Shown here piece by piece: positions 1 through 8,046 of a stretch of 64,000 bases of DNA. The notes beneath the pieces were generated by a model that saw nothing but the letters and a program-made list of their open reading frames with translations, was not told the origin of the DNA and searched no databases. The position numbers and the translations under genes were made by a program. Position 1 is the first letter of the stretch. Each line of letters opens with the position of its first letter. The stretch comes from CAYZWU01 sp964482235 (lineage in GTDB: Bacteria; Planctomycetota; B15-G4; CAYZWU01), in the NCBI GenBank assembly GCA_964482235.1, contig CAYZWU010000031.1, positions 1 through 64,000 of the forward strand, given 5' to 3'.

Positions 1-26
1 CGACTTTCAGTCGTCTTTCTTTAATC

Positions 27-46
27 CACCTGCTTTAGCAGGTGGT
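27..46. mobile_element. Hairpin resembling an IS200/IS605 right end
   Basis: A perfect 8-bp stem (CCACCTGC/GCAGGTGG) closes a TTTA loop and sits in T-rich flanks just inside the window edge. Subterminal hairpins of this form, with a TTTA loop and a T-rich lead-in, are typical of the right ends of IS200/IS605-type elements carrying tnpB, so an element may lie just to the left. No transposase or tnpB coding sequence is inside the window. It lies downstream of the minus-strand menaquinone operon but lacks a T-run in that direction, so a terminator role is less likely. Confidence 0.35.
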
Positions 47-130
47 CGTTTAATCATATTGATAATCGGCACCAGGGATAAGGATTCGATCAGGAAGTCG
101 TGAGATTTCGGCTGCGGGGGAAGAAAAAAA

Positions 131-982
131 TCAGATCAGGCAGGCTGTCGCCGTTGCCGCTGCCATGACGAGGCTGATGATGCCGTTGGCCGTGAAGAAG
201 GAGAGCGTCACGCGGGAGAGGTCGTCCGGTTTCACGATGGCGTGCTGCAAAACCAGGGAGACCAGCACGGGGACGAGACCGGCCCAGTAGGGCCAGGGCA
301 GATCGGCCGCGTATCCCACGATGCAGAAGATGCAGAACGCCGCCCCGTGAAGAACAGCCGACACCCTGAGCGCCGCGGCCACGCCGGCCCGGGACGGCAG
401 GGAGAAGAGCCCCTCCTTCCTGTCGTGCTCCACGTCCTGGCAGGCATAGATGATGTCGAAGCCGGTCACCCAGAGACAGACTCCGGCTCCCAGGACGAAG
501 GAGAGACCGCCAAACTCTCCGGTGACGGCGATCCATCCTGCCACGGGAGTGGCGCCGAGGCAGAGCCCGAGCACCAGGTGGCTGAAGATCGTGAACCTCT
601 TGGTGTAGGAGTAGAAGAAAAGGATCAGAAGAACGGGAACAGCCAGAGTGAAGGCCAGCGTGTTGAGGCAGAAGGCTGCCAGGAGAAACAGGCCGGAGGA
701 GAGTAGGGTGAAGACGATAACCTCTCCCTTCCGCAGCTCGCCGGTGACCAGGTGGCGCCTCTCCGTCCGCGGATTGGTGGCATCGTAGCGGGCGTCGGCC
801 AGGCGGTTGAACGACATGGCCGACGACCGGGCGCCCACCATGGCCGCAACGATCCAGCAGCAGACAGGGAGCGGAGGGAGGCCGCGGGCGGCGAGAAAGG
901 CGCCCATGAAGGCGAATGGCAGGGCGAAGATCGAGTGGCTGATCTTGATCATGTCGGCGAAGAGCGCAAACCGTCGGAGCAT
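131..982 (-). CDS. ubiA: UbiA-family polyprenyltransferase (menaquinone, MqnP-type)
   Basis: A 283-residue integral membrane protein with about eight hydrophobic segments. It attaches a polyprenyl chain to an aromatic acid. The first Asp-rich motif NxxxDxxxD is at residues 59-67 (N59, D63, D67), and a second one (DxEHD) lies near residue 185 after a hydrophobic stretch, which is diagnostic of the UbiA superfamily. It is the last gene of a minus-strand run beginning with mqnE, directly after ubiX and ubiD. In the futalosine pathway the UbiA/UbiD/UbiX trio (called MqnP/MqnL/MqnM in Streptomyces) prenylates and decarboxylates 1,4-dihydroxy-6-naphthoate; context supports that substrate over 4-hydroxybenzoate. 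It starts 14 nt after the ubiX stop, consistent with co-transcription. Confidence 0.9.
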   Translation of the reverse strand: MLRRFALFADMIKISHSIFALPFAFMGAFLAARGLPPLPVCCWIVAAMVGARSSAMSFNRLADARYDATNPRTERRHLVTGELRKGEVIVFTLLSSGLFLLAAFCLNTLAFTLAVPVLLILFFYSYTKRFTIFSHLVLGLCLGATPVAGWIAVTGEFGGLSFVLGAGVCLWVTGFDIIYACQDVEHDRKEGLFSLPSRAGVAAALRVSAVLHGAAFCIFCIVGYAADLPWPYWAGLVPVLVSLVLQHAIVKPDDLSRVTLSFFTANGIISLVMAAATATACLI

Positions 983-996
983 GGCGTCTCGATCCC

Positions 997-1566
997 TCAG
1001 CCGTCCCAGCGCGGGGCCAGGTCGTTCTCGATTCCCAGTTTGTCCAGGATGCGGCTCACGAAGGCGTCCACCAGGTCGCCGATCTTCTGCGGATTCCCGT
1101 AGAACGCCGGCATGGCCGGCATGATCAGGGCGCCGGCGTCGTGGGCGGCCAGCATGTTCTGGATATGGATGCGGTTGAGCGGCGTCTCCCGCGGCGCCAG
1201 GATCAGCGTTCGCCTCTCCTTCAGAGTCACGTCAGCCGCTCTCTGGATCAGGTTGGCGGCCTGCCCCGTGGCCACGGCCGTCAAGGTCCGCATCGAGCAG
1301 GGCACTACCGCCATTCCGTCGGTGTGGAAGGAGCCCGAGGCCACGGGCGCGGCGATGTTGTCCTCGTCGAGAAGCGCCACTCCGGGAAGATCGACAAGAC
1401 CCGCCGGATCCTGGCCGGTCTCGAGCCGCATCACCTGGGCGGCAGGCTGCGAGAAGATCAGGAAGACCTCGTGCCCGCCCCGGGACAGGACCTCCACGAG
1501 ACGCGTGCCGTAGAGCGTTCCCGATGCACCGGTCAAGGCCACGACGAACCTTTTCCCCTCTGTCAT
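997..1566 (-). CDS. ubiX: UbiX-family flavin prenyltransferase
   Basis: A 189-residue flavoprotein that prenylates FMN to make prenyl-FMN, the cofactor of UbiD decarboxylases. The N-terminus shows the Rossmann FMN-binding loop (GASGTLYGTRL). The middle carries a CSMRTL segment and the conserved LKERR...APRETPL block of the family. The reading frame is open 28 codons further upstream, but the ATG at 1566 fits the family's N-terminus and immediately follows the ubiD stop, so it was preferred. It lies between ubiD and ubiA, as expected for a prenyl-FMN-dependent decarboxylase unit in menaquinone synthesis. Confidence 0.92.
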   Translation of the reverse strand: MTEGKRFVVALTGASGTLYGTRLVEVLSRGGHEVFLIFSQPAAQVMRLETGQDPAGLVDLPGVALLDEDNIAAPVASGSFHTDGMAVVPCSMRTLTAVATGQAANLIQRAADVTLKERRTLILAPRETPLNRIHIQNMLAAHDAGALIMPAMPAFYGNPQKIGDLVDAFVSRILDKLGIENDLAPRWDG

Positions 1567-1567
1567 C

Positions 1568-3043
1568 TCAACTCTCCTTCGTTCCGCCGCCGCCATGGTC
1601 GAGGCCGAGCTTGTGCCAGAGGCCCGACACCTTCTCGCGGACCGCGGCATCCATCTCGATCACCTCGGGCCACGGCCTGGCGAAGCCCTCCTCCGGCCAC
1701 TTCCTCGTGGCGTCGAAGCCCACCTTGGATCCGAACCGCGCCATCGGGGCGGCATGGTCGAGGGCGTCCACCGGCCCGTCCACGAAAACGGCGTCCCGCC
1801 GCGGGTCCACGTTGTTGCCGAGCCGCCAGAGGACCTCTGCCGTGTCCTGAACATTCACCTCCTGATCGACGATGATCAGGAACTTGGTGAACATCATCTG
1901 GCCCAGTCCCCAGAGGGCGTGCATCACCTTGCGGGCGTGGCCGGGGTAGCGCTTGTCGATGGAGATGAACGCCAGGTTGTGGAACACCCCCTCGATCGGC
2001 AGGTTCATGTCGACGATCTCGGGAAGCGTCTTCCGGATCAGGGGGAGGAAGATCCGCTCCGTCGCCTTGGCCATGAAGCAGTCCTCCATGGGCGGGCGTC
2101 CCACGATGGTGGCCGGGTAGACCGGATCGCGGCGCATGGTCAGACACTCGACGTGAAAGACCGGGTAGTCGTCCTCGAGGCTGTAGTAGCCCGTGTGATC
2201 GCCGAAGGGGCCCTCCACGCGGCGCTCCTCGGGATCGACGTACCCCTCGAGAACGATCTGGCTCTGGGCCGGCACCTCGAGGGGAACGGTGACGCACTTG
2301 ACCATCTCCACCGGCTTCTTGCGGAGGAATCCGGCGAAGAGCATCTCGTCGATCCCTTCGGGCAGAGGAGCCGACGCGGCAAAGGTGGTCACTGGATCGG
2401 GGCCGATCGCCACCGCCGCCGGGAGGCGCTCTCCCCGTTTCTCCGAGGCGCGGTAATGCTGGGCCGCGTCCTTGTGGGCGTGCCAGTGCATCCCCGTGGT
2501 GTTCCGGTCATAGACCTGCATGCGGTACATGCCCACGTTGCGCGTTCCGGTCACCGGATCGCTGGTGATGATCACCGGCAAGGTGATGAACGGCCCGCCG
2601 TCCTGCGGCCAGCACTTGAGCACCGGGAGCTTTCCCAGATCGACTTCGTCTCCCTTGAGGACCACCTGCTGGCAGGGGGCGGATCTCACCGTTCGCGGAA
2701 AGATGTCCGAGAGCCGCTTGATCTTGGGAAGAAGCTTCAGCTTCTTGATCAATCCCTTGGGCATCTCGGCCTCGATGAAGTCCGTGATGTCGTTTCCCAC
2801 GTCATCGAGGTCATTCACGCCAAGGATCAGGCGCATCCTCGCGAAGGAGCCGAAGGCGTTCATCAGAACGGGCATCGAGCTGCCGGTCACGTTCTCGAAG
2901 AGAAGGGCCGGACCGCCAGCCTTGCAGACGCGGTCGGTCACCTCGGAGATCTCGAGGTCGGGGCTGAAGGGCTCGCTGATCCTGGCGAGCTCGCCCTCCT
3001 TTTCCAGCCTGCTGATCCATTCCCGGACATTTTCGATGGCCAT
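1568..3043 (-). CDS. ubiD: UbiD-family prenyl-FMN decarboxylase (menaquinone, MqnL-type)
   Basis: A 491-residue member of the UbiD family of reversible aromatic acid decarboxylases, of usual family length. The family's EGPFGDHTGYY segment and the earlier RNVGMYRMQ segment are present; they bind prenyl-FMN and metal and supply the catalytic Arg/Glu residues. Its partner ubiX starts 1 nt beyond its stop, pairing the enzyme with its cofactor supplier. Inside the futalosine operon the likely substrate is prenylated 1,4-dihydroxy-6-naphthoate, giving demethylmenaquinol for UbiE. The substrate is inferred from context, not from residues. Confidence 0.92.
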   Translation of the reverse strand: MAIENVREWISRLEKEGELARISEPFSPDLEISEVTDRVCKAGGPALLFENVTGSSMPVLMNAFGSFARMRLILGVNDLDDVGNDITDFIEAEMPKGLIKKLKLLPKIKRLSDIFPRTVRSAPCQQVVLKGDEVDLGKLPVLKCWPQDGGPFITLPVIITSDPVTGTRNVGMYRMQVYDRNTTGMHWHAHKDAAQHYRASEKRGERLPAAVAIGPDPVTTFAASAPLPEGIDEMLFAGFLRKKPVEMVKCVTVPLEVPAQSQIVLEGYVDPEERRVEGPFGDHTGYYSLEDDYPVFHVECLTMRRDPVYPATIVGRPPMEDCFMAKATERIFLPLIRKTLPEIVDMNLPIEGVFHNLAFISIDKRYPGHARKVMHALWGLGQMMFTKFLIIVDQEVNVQDTAEVLWRLGNNVDPRRDAVFVDGPVDALDHAAPMARFGSKVGFDATRKWPEEGFARPWPEVIEMDAAVREKVSGLWHKLGLDHGGGGTKES

Positions 3044-3078
3044 TGGCGCTTTCCCTCACTGATGCTGCGCGATCGCTT

Positions 3079-3780
3079 TCATCCCGGCTTCACGGCGGAA
3101 TAGACTCCCACGATCCCCATGGTCAGGCGGGAGACGGCCGCTGACCGGAATCCCGTCTCCTCCATGAGACGGAGCAGGTCCTCGGGTTCCATGAACTCCT
3201 CGATCGATCGGGACAGGTAGTGGTAGGCCTGCTTCGATCCGGTGATCAATGAACCGGCCGCCGGCATGAGCGTGCTCTTGTAGAAGTTGTAGAGCGATCC
3301 GAAGAGGCGGTTCTCGGGCCGCGTGAACTCTAGGATCACGAGGCGGCCGCCCGGCTTGAGCACGCGATGGACTTCCGCCAGCCCGGCACCGGGCTGGCAG
3401 AGGTTGCGGATCCCGTAAGCCAAGATCGCTCCGTCGAAGACCGCATCGCAAATCGGGATCTTCTCGCCGTCGGCGCAGATCAGATCGATCCGCGTCAGAA
3501 GATCCGGCGACAGCCTCTCCATGCCCACCTGCAGCATGTCGGGGCAGAAGTCGAGAGCCGCCACGCGGACGTTTTCCGCGGCGCGCAGGATGTCGGCCGA
3601 AAGGGTGAGGGTGCCGGCGCAGAGGTCGAGGATGCGGTGGTTCTTCTTGAGCTCGAGGGCGGTGACGGCGGTCTGGCGCCAGGCCTTGTCCACCCCGAAA
3701 CTCGTCAGGCTGTTCATCAGGTCGTAGCGCCGGGCGATCCGGGAGAAGGCGTGTCGGACGTTTTCCTTCGTTTTTTCCAT
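3079..3780 (-). CDS. ubiE: UbiE/MenG demethylmenaquinone methyltransferase
   Basis: A 233-residue class I SAM-dependent methyltransferase that converts demethylmenaquinol to menaquinol. Family signatures seen are the N-terminal FSRIARRYDLMNSL block, the SAM-binding motif LDLCAGT, and the LAYGIRN and GRLVILEF segments. The frame extends upstream into mqnA, but the ATG at 3780 gives a normal UbiE N-terminus and begins 5 nt after the mqnA stop. It sits between mqnA and ubiD in the operon, consistent with the last step of the pathway. Confidence 0.93.
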   Translation of the reverse strand: MEKTKENVRHAFSRIARRYDLMNSLTSFGVDKAWRQTAVTALELKKNHRILDLCAGTLTLSADILRAAENVRVAALDFCPDMLQVGMERLSPDLLTRIDLICADGEKIPICDAVFDGAILAYGIRNLCQPGAGLAEVHRVLKPGGRLVILEFTRPENRLFGSLYNFYKSTLMPAAGSLITGSKQAYHYLSRSIEEFMEPEDLLRLMEETGFRSAAVSRLTMGIVGVYSAVKPG

Positions 3781-3785
3781 CCCGT

Positions 3786-4637
3786 TCACCTCGTCGCCGC
3801 TGCTTCGACCCTGCCTGTCTTCCGGAAGAAGCGCAGCTCCACGTGCGGTTCGATCTCGCCCCGCTCCTTCAGCATGCCGTAGAACCGCTCCAGGCTTTGC
3901 GTGTGCAGGGGGCCGAGTCCGTAGTCGATCTGCTCGAGGTACCTGCCGCACGAGCTCTCCGGCAGGCCGAGCCGTCCGGCGGCAAGCCGCGCTGCGCCGT
4001 TCAGGTCGGCAAGGCCGATCTCGAGGCTTCTTGACAGTGCGGTCCTGACCGACTCGACGGCCTCGGGCTGCTCGCGTGCAAAGGCGGTCCGGACGCCCCA
4101 GAGGCCGAACACGAAGGGAAGCCCCGTTTCCTCGAACCAGAAAGCCCCCAGGTCGAGGACATGGGGAAAGAGACCATCGATCTTCTGGGTCAAGGCATCG
4201 TCGCCGATGACGAGGAGGCCGTCGAGATCGTCGGGAACGGATCCGCTCGTATCGCAGTCGATGTAGGTTGGCCGGCGGTGGAGAAAATCTTCGAGGATGA
4301 TGCGGGTCAGGGCGCGGGCCGTGGCGGACCGGATGCTGAGGCCCACACGGCCCGTGAGCTCGTCCAGGGGGCGGCGCGAGTAGAGCAGCACCGACCGGAC
4401 CGGCCCGCGGGAGCTGATCGAGAGCCCGGGCAGGATCATTAGGTCGGGAAAGAGGTCCGCGTAGGCGACTGACGAGATCGACGCGATCTCGATCCGCTTC
4501 TCGCTGATCAGCCGGTTCATCTCGGCCGGCGAGCCGCTCCGGGCCTGTCCGGGACAGAGCACCCGCCCGCTGTCGATGCCGAGGTAGACCGGCGCCGTGT
4601 TGATGAAGTCGATCCGTCCGACGGAGAAGTCGATCAA
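3786..4637 (-). CDS. mqnA: Chorismate dehydratase MqnA
   Basis: A 283-residue protein of the MqnA/MqnD periplasmic-binding-protein fold, acting in the cytoplasm on chorismate to give 3-[(1-carboxyvinyl)oxy]benzoate, the first committed futalosine step. Family signatures are the N-terminal GRIDFINTAPVY, the ISSVAYA segment, SISSRGPVRSVLL, and the GLPFVFGLW block. These fit MqnA better than MqnD. It is separated from the upstream deaminase gene by about 270 nt, the only large gap in the operon, so it may have an extra promoter. mqnD itself is not in the window. Confidence 0.92.
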   Translation of the reverse strand: MIDFSVGRIDFINTAPVYLGIDSGRVLCPGQARSGSPAEMNRLISEKRIEIASISSVAYADLFPDLMILPGLSISSRGPVRSVLLYSRRPLDELTGRVGLSIRSATARALTRIILEDFLHRRPTYIDCDTSGSVPDDLDGLLVIGDDALTQKIDGLFPHVLDLGAFWFEETGLPFVFGLWGVRTAFAREQPEAVESVRTALSRSLEIGLADLNGAARLAAGRLGLPESSCGRYLEQIDYGLGPLHTQSLERFYGMLKERGEIEPHVELRFFRKTGRVEAAATR

Positions 4638-4910
4638 GTTCCTTTCTCCTGCAATCGCCGGCCGATGACGGGCCTGCTCACAAGATCCTGCCTTGGAGCA
4701 AACAGGCCGACCGGGCGTCCTTGTCGAAGCCTGCTAATATAGCGGGCTCCTTGCGCCTTTTGGAACAGAAATCCGGTCCCGATGACGAGATACCTTGGGA
4801 ATCCCCTCGAAAGGGATCGGAGGCCTGATCCCGGCGACCGAAAGGCACGGGAGTCTCCGCTCGAATCAATGGGATAGCCGATCTTCACCCTGTGGGGGCA
4901 AAAAAAAACG

Positions 4911-6098
4911 TCAGGCTTCATTCAAGGGGAGTATCCTGCCCGATGCACCGGCGCGGACAGCCTGGGTCGCAGGATCGCTGTCGCCGCCTCCCTCGAAGGC
5001 GAGGAAATAGAGTTCAGGACTCTCTCCCCGCTCGATACGCCCGTACCGGGCCGGCAGCCGGAGCGCCTCGGCGCCGTGGAGCGTTCCCATGCGGAGCGCC
5101 GTTTCCGCGCCGATGCCGCGGTCCATGATGATTTCCATCTCGCGGAAGAGGCTTTGCGACTCGCCCGATGAAAGGCTGTCGGTGCCGAGCGCAGGTCTGA
5201 GGCCGGCGCGGAGCATCGTATCGATCCGGGGCAGCCTTCCGACCAGGTGGAGGTTGCTCGAGGGGCAGAGGCAGGGCGTGACGCCGCGCCGGGCCAGGAG
5301 CTCGAGCTCCTGATCGTCGGCCTGCACCAGATGAACGGCCAGGAGGCGCTCGTCGAGGCAGCCGATGCTGTCGAGGTAGGCGATCGATCGTGATCGGGGC
5401 GAGGGGATCTCTCGGGGCTCGATCCCCCGCGAAAGCATTAGATCCCGGAGCGGACCGCCCCCGGTCAGGAGGAGCTCGGTCTCCGCCTCGGATTCCGCCA
5501 CGTGGGCGCACCATGGGGCGCCGCGGGACGCTGCCGCCTGCGACGCGGCGCGGAACGTCTCTGGCGCCGCGGAGAAGGGAGTGTGGCAGGCCGGCAGGAG
5601 AGCCAGGATCTCCGGGGGCAGCTCCTCCTCTTCCAGCGAATCGAAGGGAGCCGGTTCCCGGCCGATCTTCTCCAGGAAGACCTTGGCATGAAGACCTGTT
5701 CCATCCAGGGCCTTCACGGAAAGGAGAGTGCCCGAGATGTCGGCCACGCAGACCGTTCCCATTGCCTTGTGATCGGCTGCCGATCGCCTGACCTTTTCGG
5801 CGGCCTCGTCGGGGTCCAGTTCTTCCTTGGCCGCGATCATCCGGCTCACCCAGGCGGTGAATCCGCCCTCCGCCGAGAGGGGGCCCACGGCGTCGAGCTC
5901 CAGGTGGGTGTGGGCGTTGATCAGGCCCGGGACGATCGCTCCGGGAGGAAGGCGCCGTTCCGGGATCCCGGGAAAGCGGCTGCGCAACGCCGGCGCCGGG
6001 CCGAGATCAACGATCCGGCCGGCTTCGATCAGCAGGGCGCCGTCCCGGACCGGCGCTTCGGTGACAGGGAAGAGCCAGTTGACGGAAAGGAGCTCCAT
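4911..6098 (-). CDS. Amidohydrolase, probable aminofutalosine deaminase
   Basis: A 395-residue metal-dependent amidohydrolase with an N-terminal beta-sandwich, then the barrel. The first metal motif (NAHTHLEL) has H63 and H65; later candidate ligands are in HVAES, AVHL and GTDSLSSG, as in the cytosine/ATZ deaminase group. In some futalosine-pathway bacteria a member of this superfamily deaminates 6-amino-6-deoxyfutalosine, the product of MqnE, to futalosine. Placement directly behind mqnE, mqnC and a nucleoside phosphorylase supports that role. The ATG at 6098 overlaps the upstream stop (TGATG) and has a GGTGGG Shine-Dalgarno; an in-frame GTG at 6110 is less likely. Confidence 0.82.
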   Translation of the reverse strand: MELLSVNWLFPVTEAPVRDGALLIEAGRIVDLGPAPALRSRFPGIPERRLPPGAIVPGLINAHTHLELDAVGPLSAEGGFTAWVSRMIAAKEELDPDEAAEKVRRSAADHKAMGTVCVADISGTLLSVKALDGTGLHAKVFLEKIGREPAPFDSLEEEELPPEILALLPACHTPFSAAPETFRAASQAAASRGAPWCAHVAESEAETELLLTGGGPLRDLMLSRGIEPREIPSPRSRSIAYLDSIGCLDERLLAVHLVQADDQELELLARRGVTPCLCPSSNLHLVGRLPRIDTMLRAGLRPALGTDSLSSGESQSLFREMEIIMDRGIGAETALRMGTLHGAEALRLPARYGRIERGESPELYFLAFEGGGDSDPATQAVRAGASGRILPLNEA

Positions 6099-6976
6099 CA
6101 ATCCCACCACTCTTTCCAGTCGGACCGGATGTCGCCCCGCAGCCTGTACCGCTCCAGGGCCTGCCTGCAGGAGCAGTCGTCCTTCGCCTCTGCCGCCGCC
6201 TTCAGAAGGGAGAGGATGGTCCCGGGGAAGCTGTTCTCCATCGCGCGGACCTTCTCGAACTCATCGTCCGAGGCAAGGCCCTCGAAGAGCAGCGTCGGAT
6301 CGTGGGGCGCATCGCGGAGGCCTTCCGCCTGGTTCACCACCAGGCAGACCGATCCGTAGCAGATCTCGATCTCCCGAGCGAGAAAGACCTCGGGAACCAC
6401 GGTCATGCCGACCACGGCGCCGCCCAGGAGGCGCAGCTTGGCCACCTCGGCCCGCGTCTCCAGCCGGGGGCCGCGCGTTCCGGCGTAGACCCCGCCGTCC
6501 CGCGCCGCGATCCCTTCGCGATCGAGAGCCTCCAGGAAGGCGTCCCTGAGGCAGTGGCAGAAGGGTGAATTCATGCGGATCACCCCGATCCCCTTCCCCT
6601 CGAAGAACGAGATCGGCGCGGAGCCCGTTTCATCCAGCACATCGTCGGGCACCACGAGGTCGCCGCCAAGGATCGTCGGATCGAGGGAGCCCGGCGAGGA
6701 CCAGGATACGATCCGTTCCACTCCGACCTCCTTCAGGGCGAAGAGGTTGGCCCTGTCGTTCACCCAGGGGGCGGCCTTTTCGTAGCCGCCCGTCTCCCCG
6801 TGACGCGAGATCAGGGCGAAGGCGATGCCGCCGCTCTCCATCATGTGGATCGGGTTGCTCTCGCCGAAGGGCGTCTGCTTCGAGAAGACGGCGGTCTCCC
6901 GGACACCGGCCTCCAGGAGAGGCTTGTGGGTTCCGGAACGGGCGATCACGGCCAGGCTGGCTCGGCTTCGGCTCAT
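6098..6976 (-). CDS. MTAP/PNP-family nucleoside phosphorylase (candidate futalosine-cleaving enzyme)
   Basis: A 292-residue relative of 5'-methylthioadenosine phosphorylase. Family features seen are the RHG phosphate-binding motif (R58-H59-G60), TRGPRLET (residues 167-174), and the ribose-binding segment GMTVVPEVFLAREIEICY near 190-207. Where human MTAP has the two Asp residues that read the adenine amino group (TDYDC), this protein has VNQAEG with N215 and A217, a change expected for 6-oxopurines such as hypoxanthine. Futalosine carries hypoxanthine, and the gene sits between mqnC and the deaminase, so it may replace MqnB. The N-terminal phosphate loop is degenerate (RSGTHK). The start overlaps the mqnC stop (ATGA). 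Confidence 0.8.
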   Translation of the reverse strand: MSRSRASLAVIARSGTHKPLLEAGVRETAVFSKQTPFGESNPIHMMESGGIAFALISRHGETGGYEKAAPWVNDRANLFALKEVGVERIVSWSSPGSLDPTILGGDLVVPDDVLDETGSAPISFFEGKGIGVIRMNSPFCHCLRDAFLEALDREGIAARDGGVYAGTRGPRLETRAEVAKLRLLGGAVVGMTVVPEVFLAREIEICYGSVCLVVNQAEGLRDAPHDPTLLFEGLASDDEFEKVRAMENSFPGTILSLLKAAAEAKDDCSCRQALERYRLRGDIRSDWKEWWD

Positions 6977-8046
6977 CGGCTTAGATCCTCCAGAATCTCG
7001 TAGGCCTGGTTGCGCTGCGCCGGCCGGAACCCGGCGGCCCGGATCAGCCGCTCGATCTCGTTGCCGCTCAGGCGAAAGGTCACCCCTGCCGCGGCCACCA
7101 CGTTCTCCTCGATCATGGTGGAGCCGAAGTCGTTGCATCCGAAGAAGAGAGCCGTCTGGGCGACGCGGTCGCCCTGGGTCACCCACGAGGCCTGGATGTT
7201 GGCCACGTTGTCGAGAGCCAGCCGGCTTGCCGCCACGGTCCGGAGGTAGTCGTGGCCGCCCGATTCGCGCCTCTCCTTCAGCACCGTGTTGCCGGGCTGG
7301 AAGCTCCAGGGGATGAAGGCGGTGAAGCCGCCTGTCCTCTCCTGGAGCGAGCGGATGGCCAGGAGATGGTCCACCCTCTCCTCGATCGTCTCGCCGTGGC
7401 CGAACATCATGGTGGCCGAGGTCTTCAGTCCCAGGCCGTGCGCCGTTTCCATCACGTCGAGCCACGTTTTCGTGGTGCACTTGTTCGGCGAGAGGCGGGT
7501 GCGCGAATCGGGGGTGAGGACCTCGGCGCCTCCTCCCGGTATGGAGTCGAGCCCGGCGTTGCGCAGGGCGCGGATGATTGCTTCCGGGGAGAGCCCCTCG
7601 ATGCGGGCGATATGGTCGATCTCCGGCGGCGAGAAGGCGTGGATGTGAATGTCCGGAAAGCTTTGCCCGATGTTCTCGAGCATCGCCGTGTAGAAGTCGA
7701 GGCGGAGATCGGGGTGCAGCCCGCCCTGCAGGAGGATCTGCGTCGCGCCGAGCTCGCGGGCTTCCTCGATCTTGCGATGGAGATCGTCTCTTTCGATCAC
7801 GTAGGCGCCCTCCTCGCCCTTCGACCTGTAGAAGGCGCAGAAGCGGCAGCCCGAAACGCAGATGTTGGTGTAGTTGATGTTGCGGTCCTTGACGTAGGTC
7901 ACGCGGGCGGGATCGGCAGACGCGAGGCGCGCCTTGTGGGCGAGGCTGCCGAGCACGGCCAGGGGGGTGTCGGTGAAGAGGAACCCGATCTCGCTCCTCT
8001 CGAGCCGTTCTCCTGCAGCGGCCTTATCGATGATCCTGTTCAGCAT
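6973..8046 (-). CDS. mqnC: Dehypoxanthine futalosine cyclase MqnC (radical SAM)
   Basis: A 357-residue radical SAM enzyme that cyclises dehypoxanthine futalosine. The iron-sulfur motif CxxxCxxC is C63, C67, C70 (CVSGCRFC). The IHAFSPPEI and SIPGGGAE blocks are typical of MqnC as opposed to MqnE. Length matches the family. It overlaps the end of mqnE by about 23 nt and the start of the phosphorylase by 4 nt, so translation is probably coupled through the operon. Confidence 0.95.
   Translation of the reverse strand: MLNRIIDKAAAGERLERSEIGFLFTDTPLAVLGSLAHKARLASADPARVTYVKDRNINYTNICVSGCRFCAFYRSKGEEGAYVIERDDLHRKIEEARELGATQILLQGGLHPDLRLDFYTAMLENIGQSFPDIHIHAFSPPEIDHIARIEGLSPEAIIRALRNAGLDSIPGGGAEVLTPDSRTRLSPNKCTTKTWLDVMETAHGLGLKTSATMMFGHGETIEERVDHLLAIRSLQERTGGFTAFIPWSFQPGNTVLKERRESGGHDYLRTVAASRLALDNVANIQASWVTQGDRVAQTALFFGCNDFGSTMIEENVVAAAGVTFRLSGNEIERLIRAAGFRPAQRNQAYEILEDLSR

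Noticed and set aside
4634..4921. 95-codon minus-strand open frame between the deaminase and mqnA
   Set aside because: Low-complexity Arg/Ser/Gly translation, no ribosome site; it overlaps the ends of both flanking genes.
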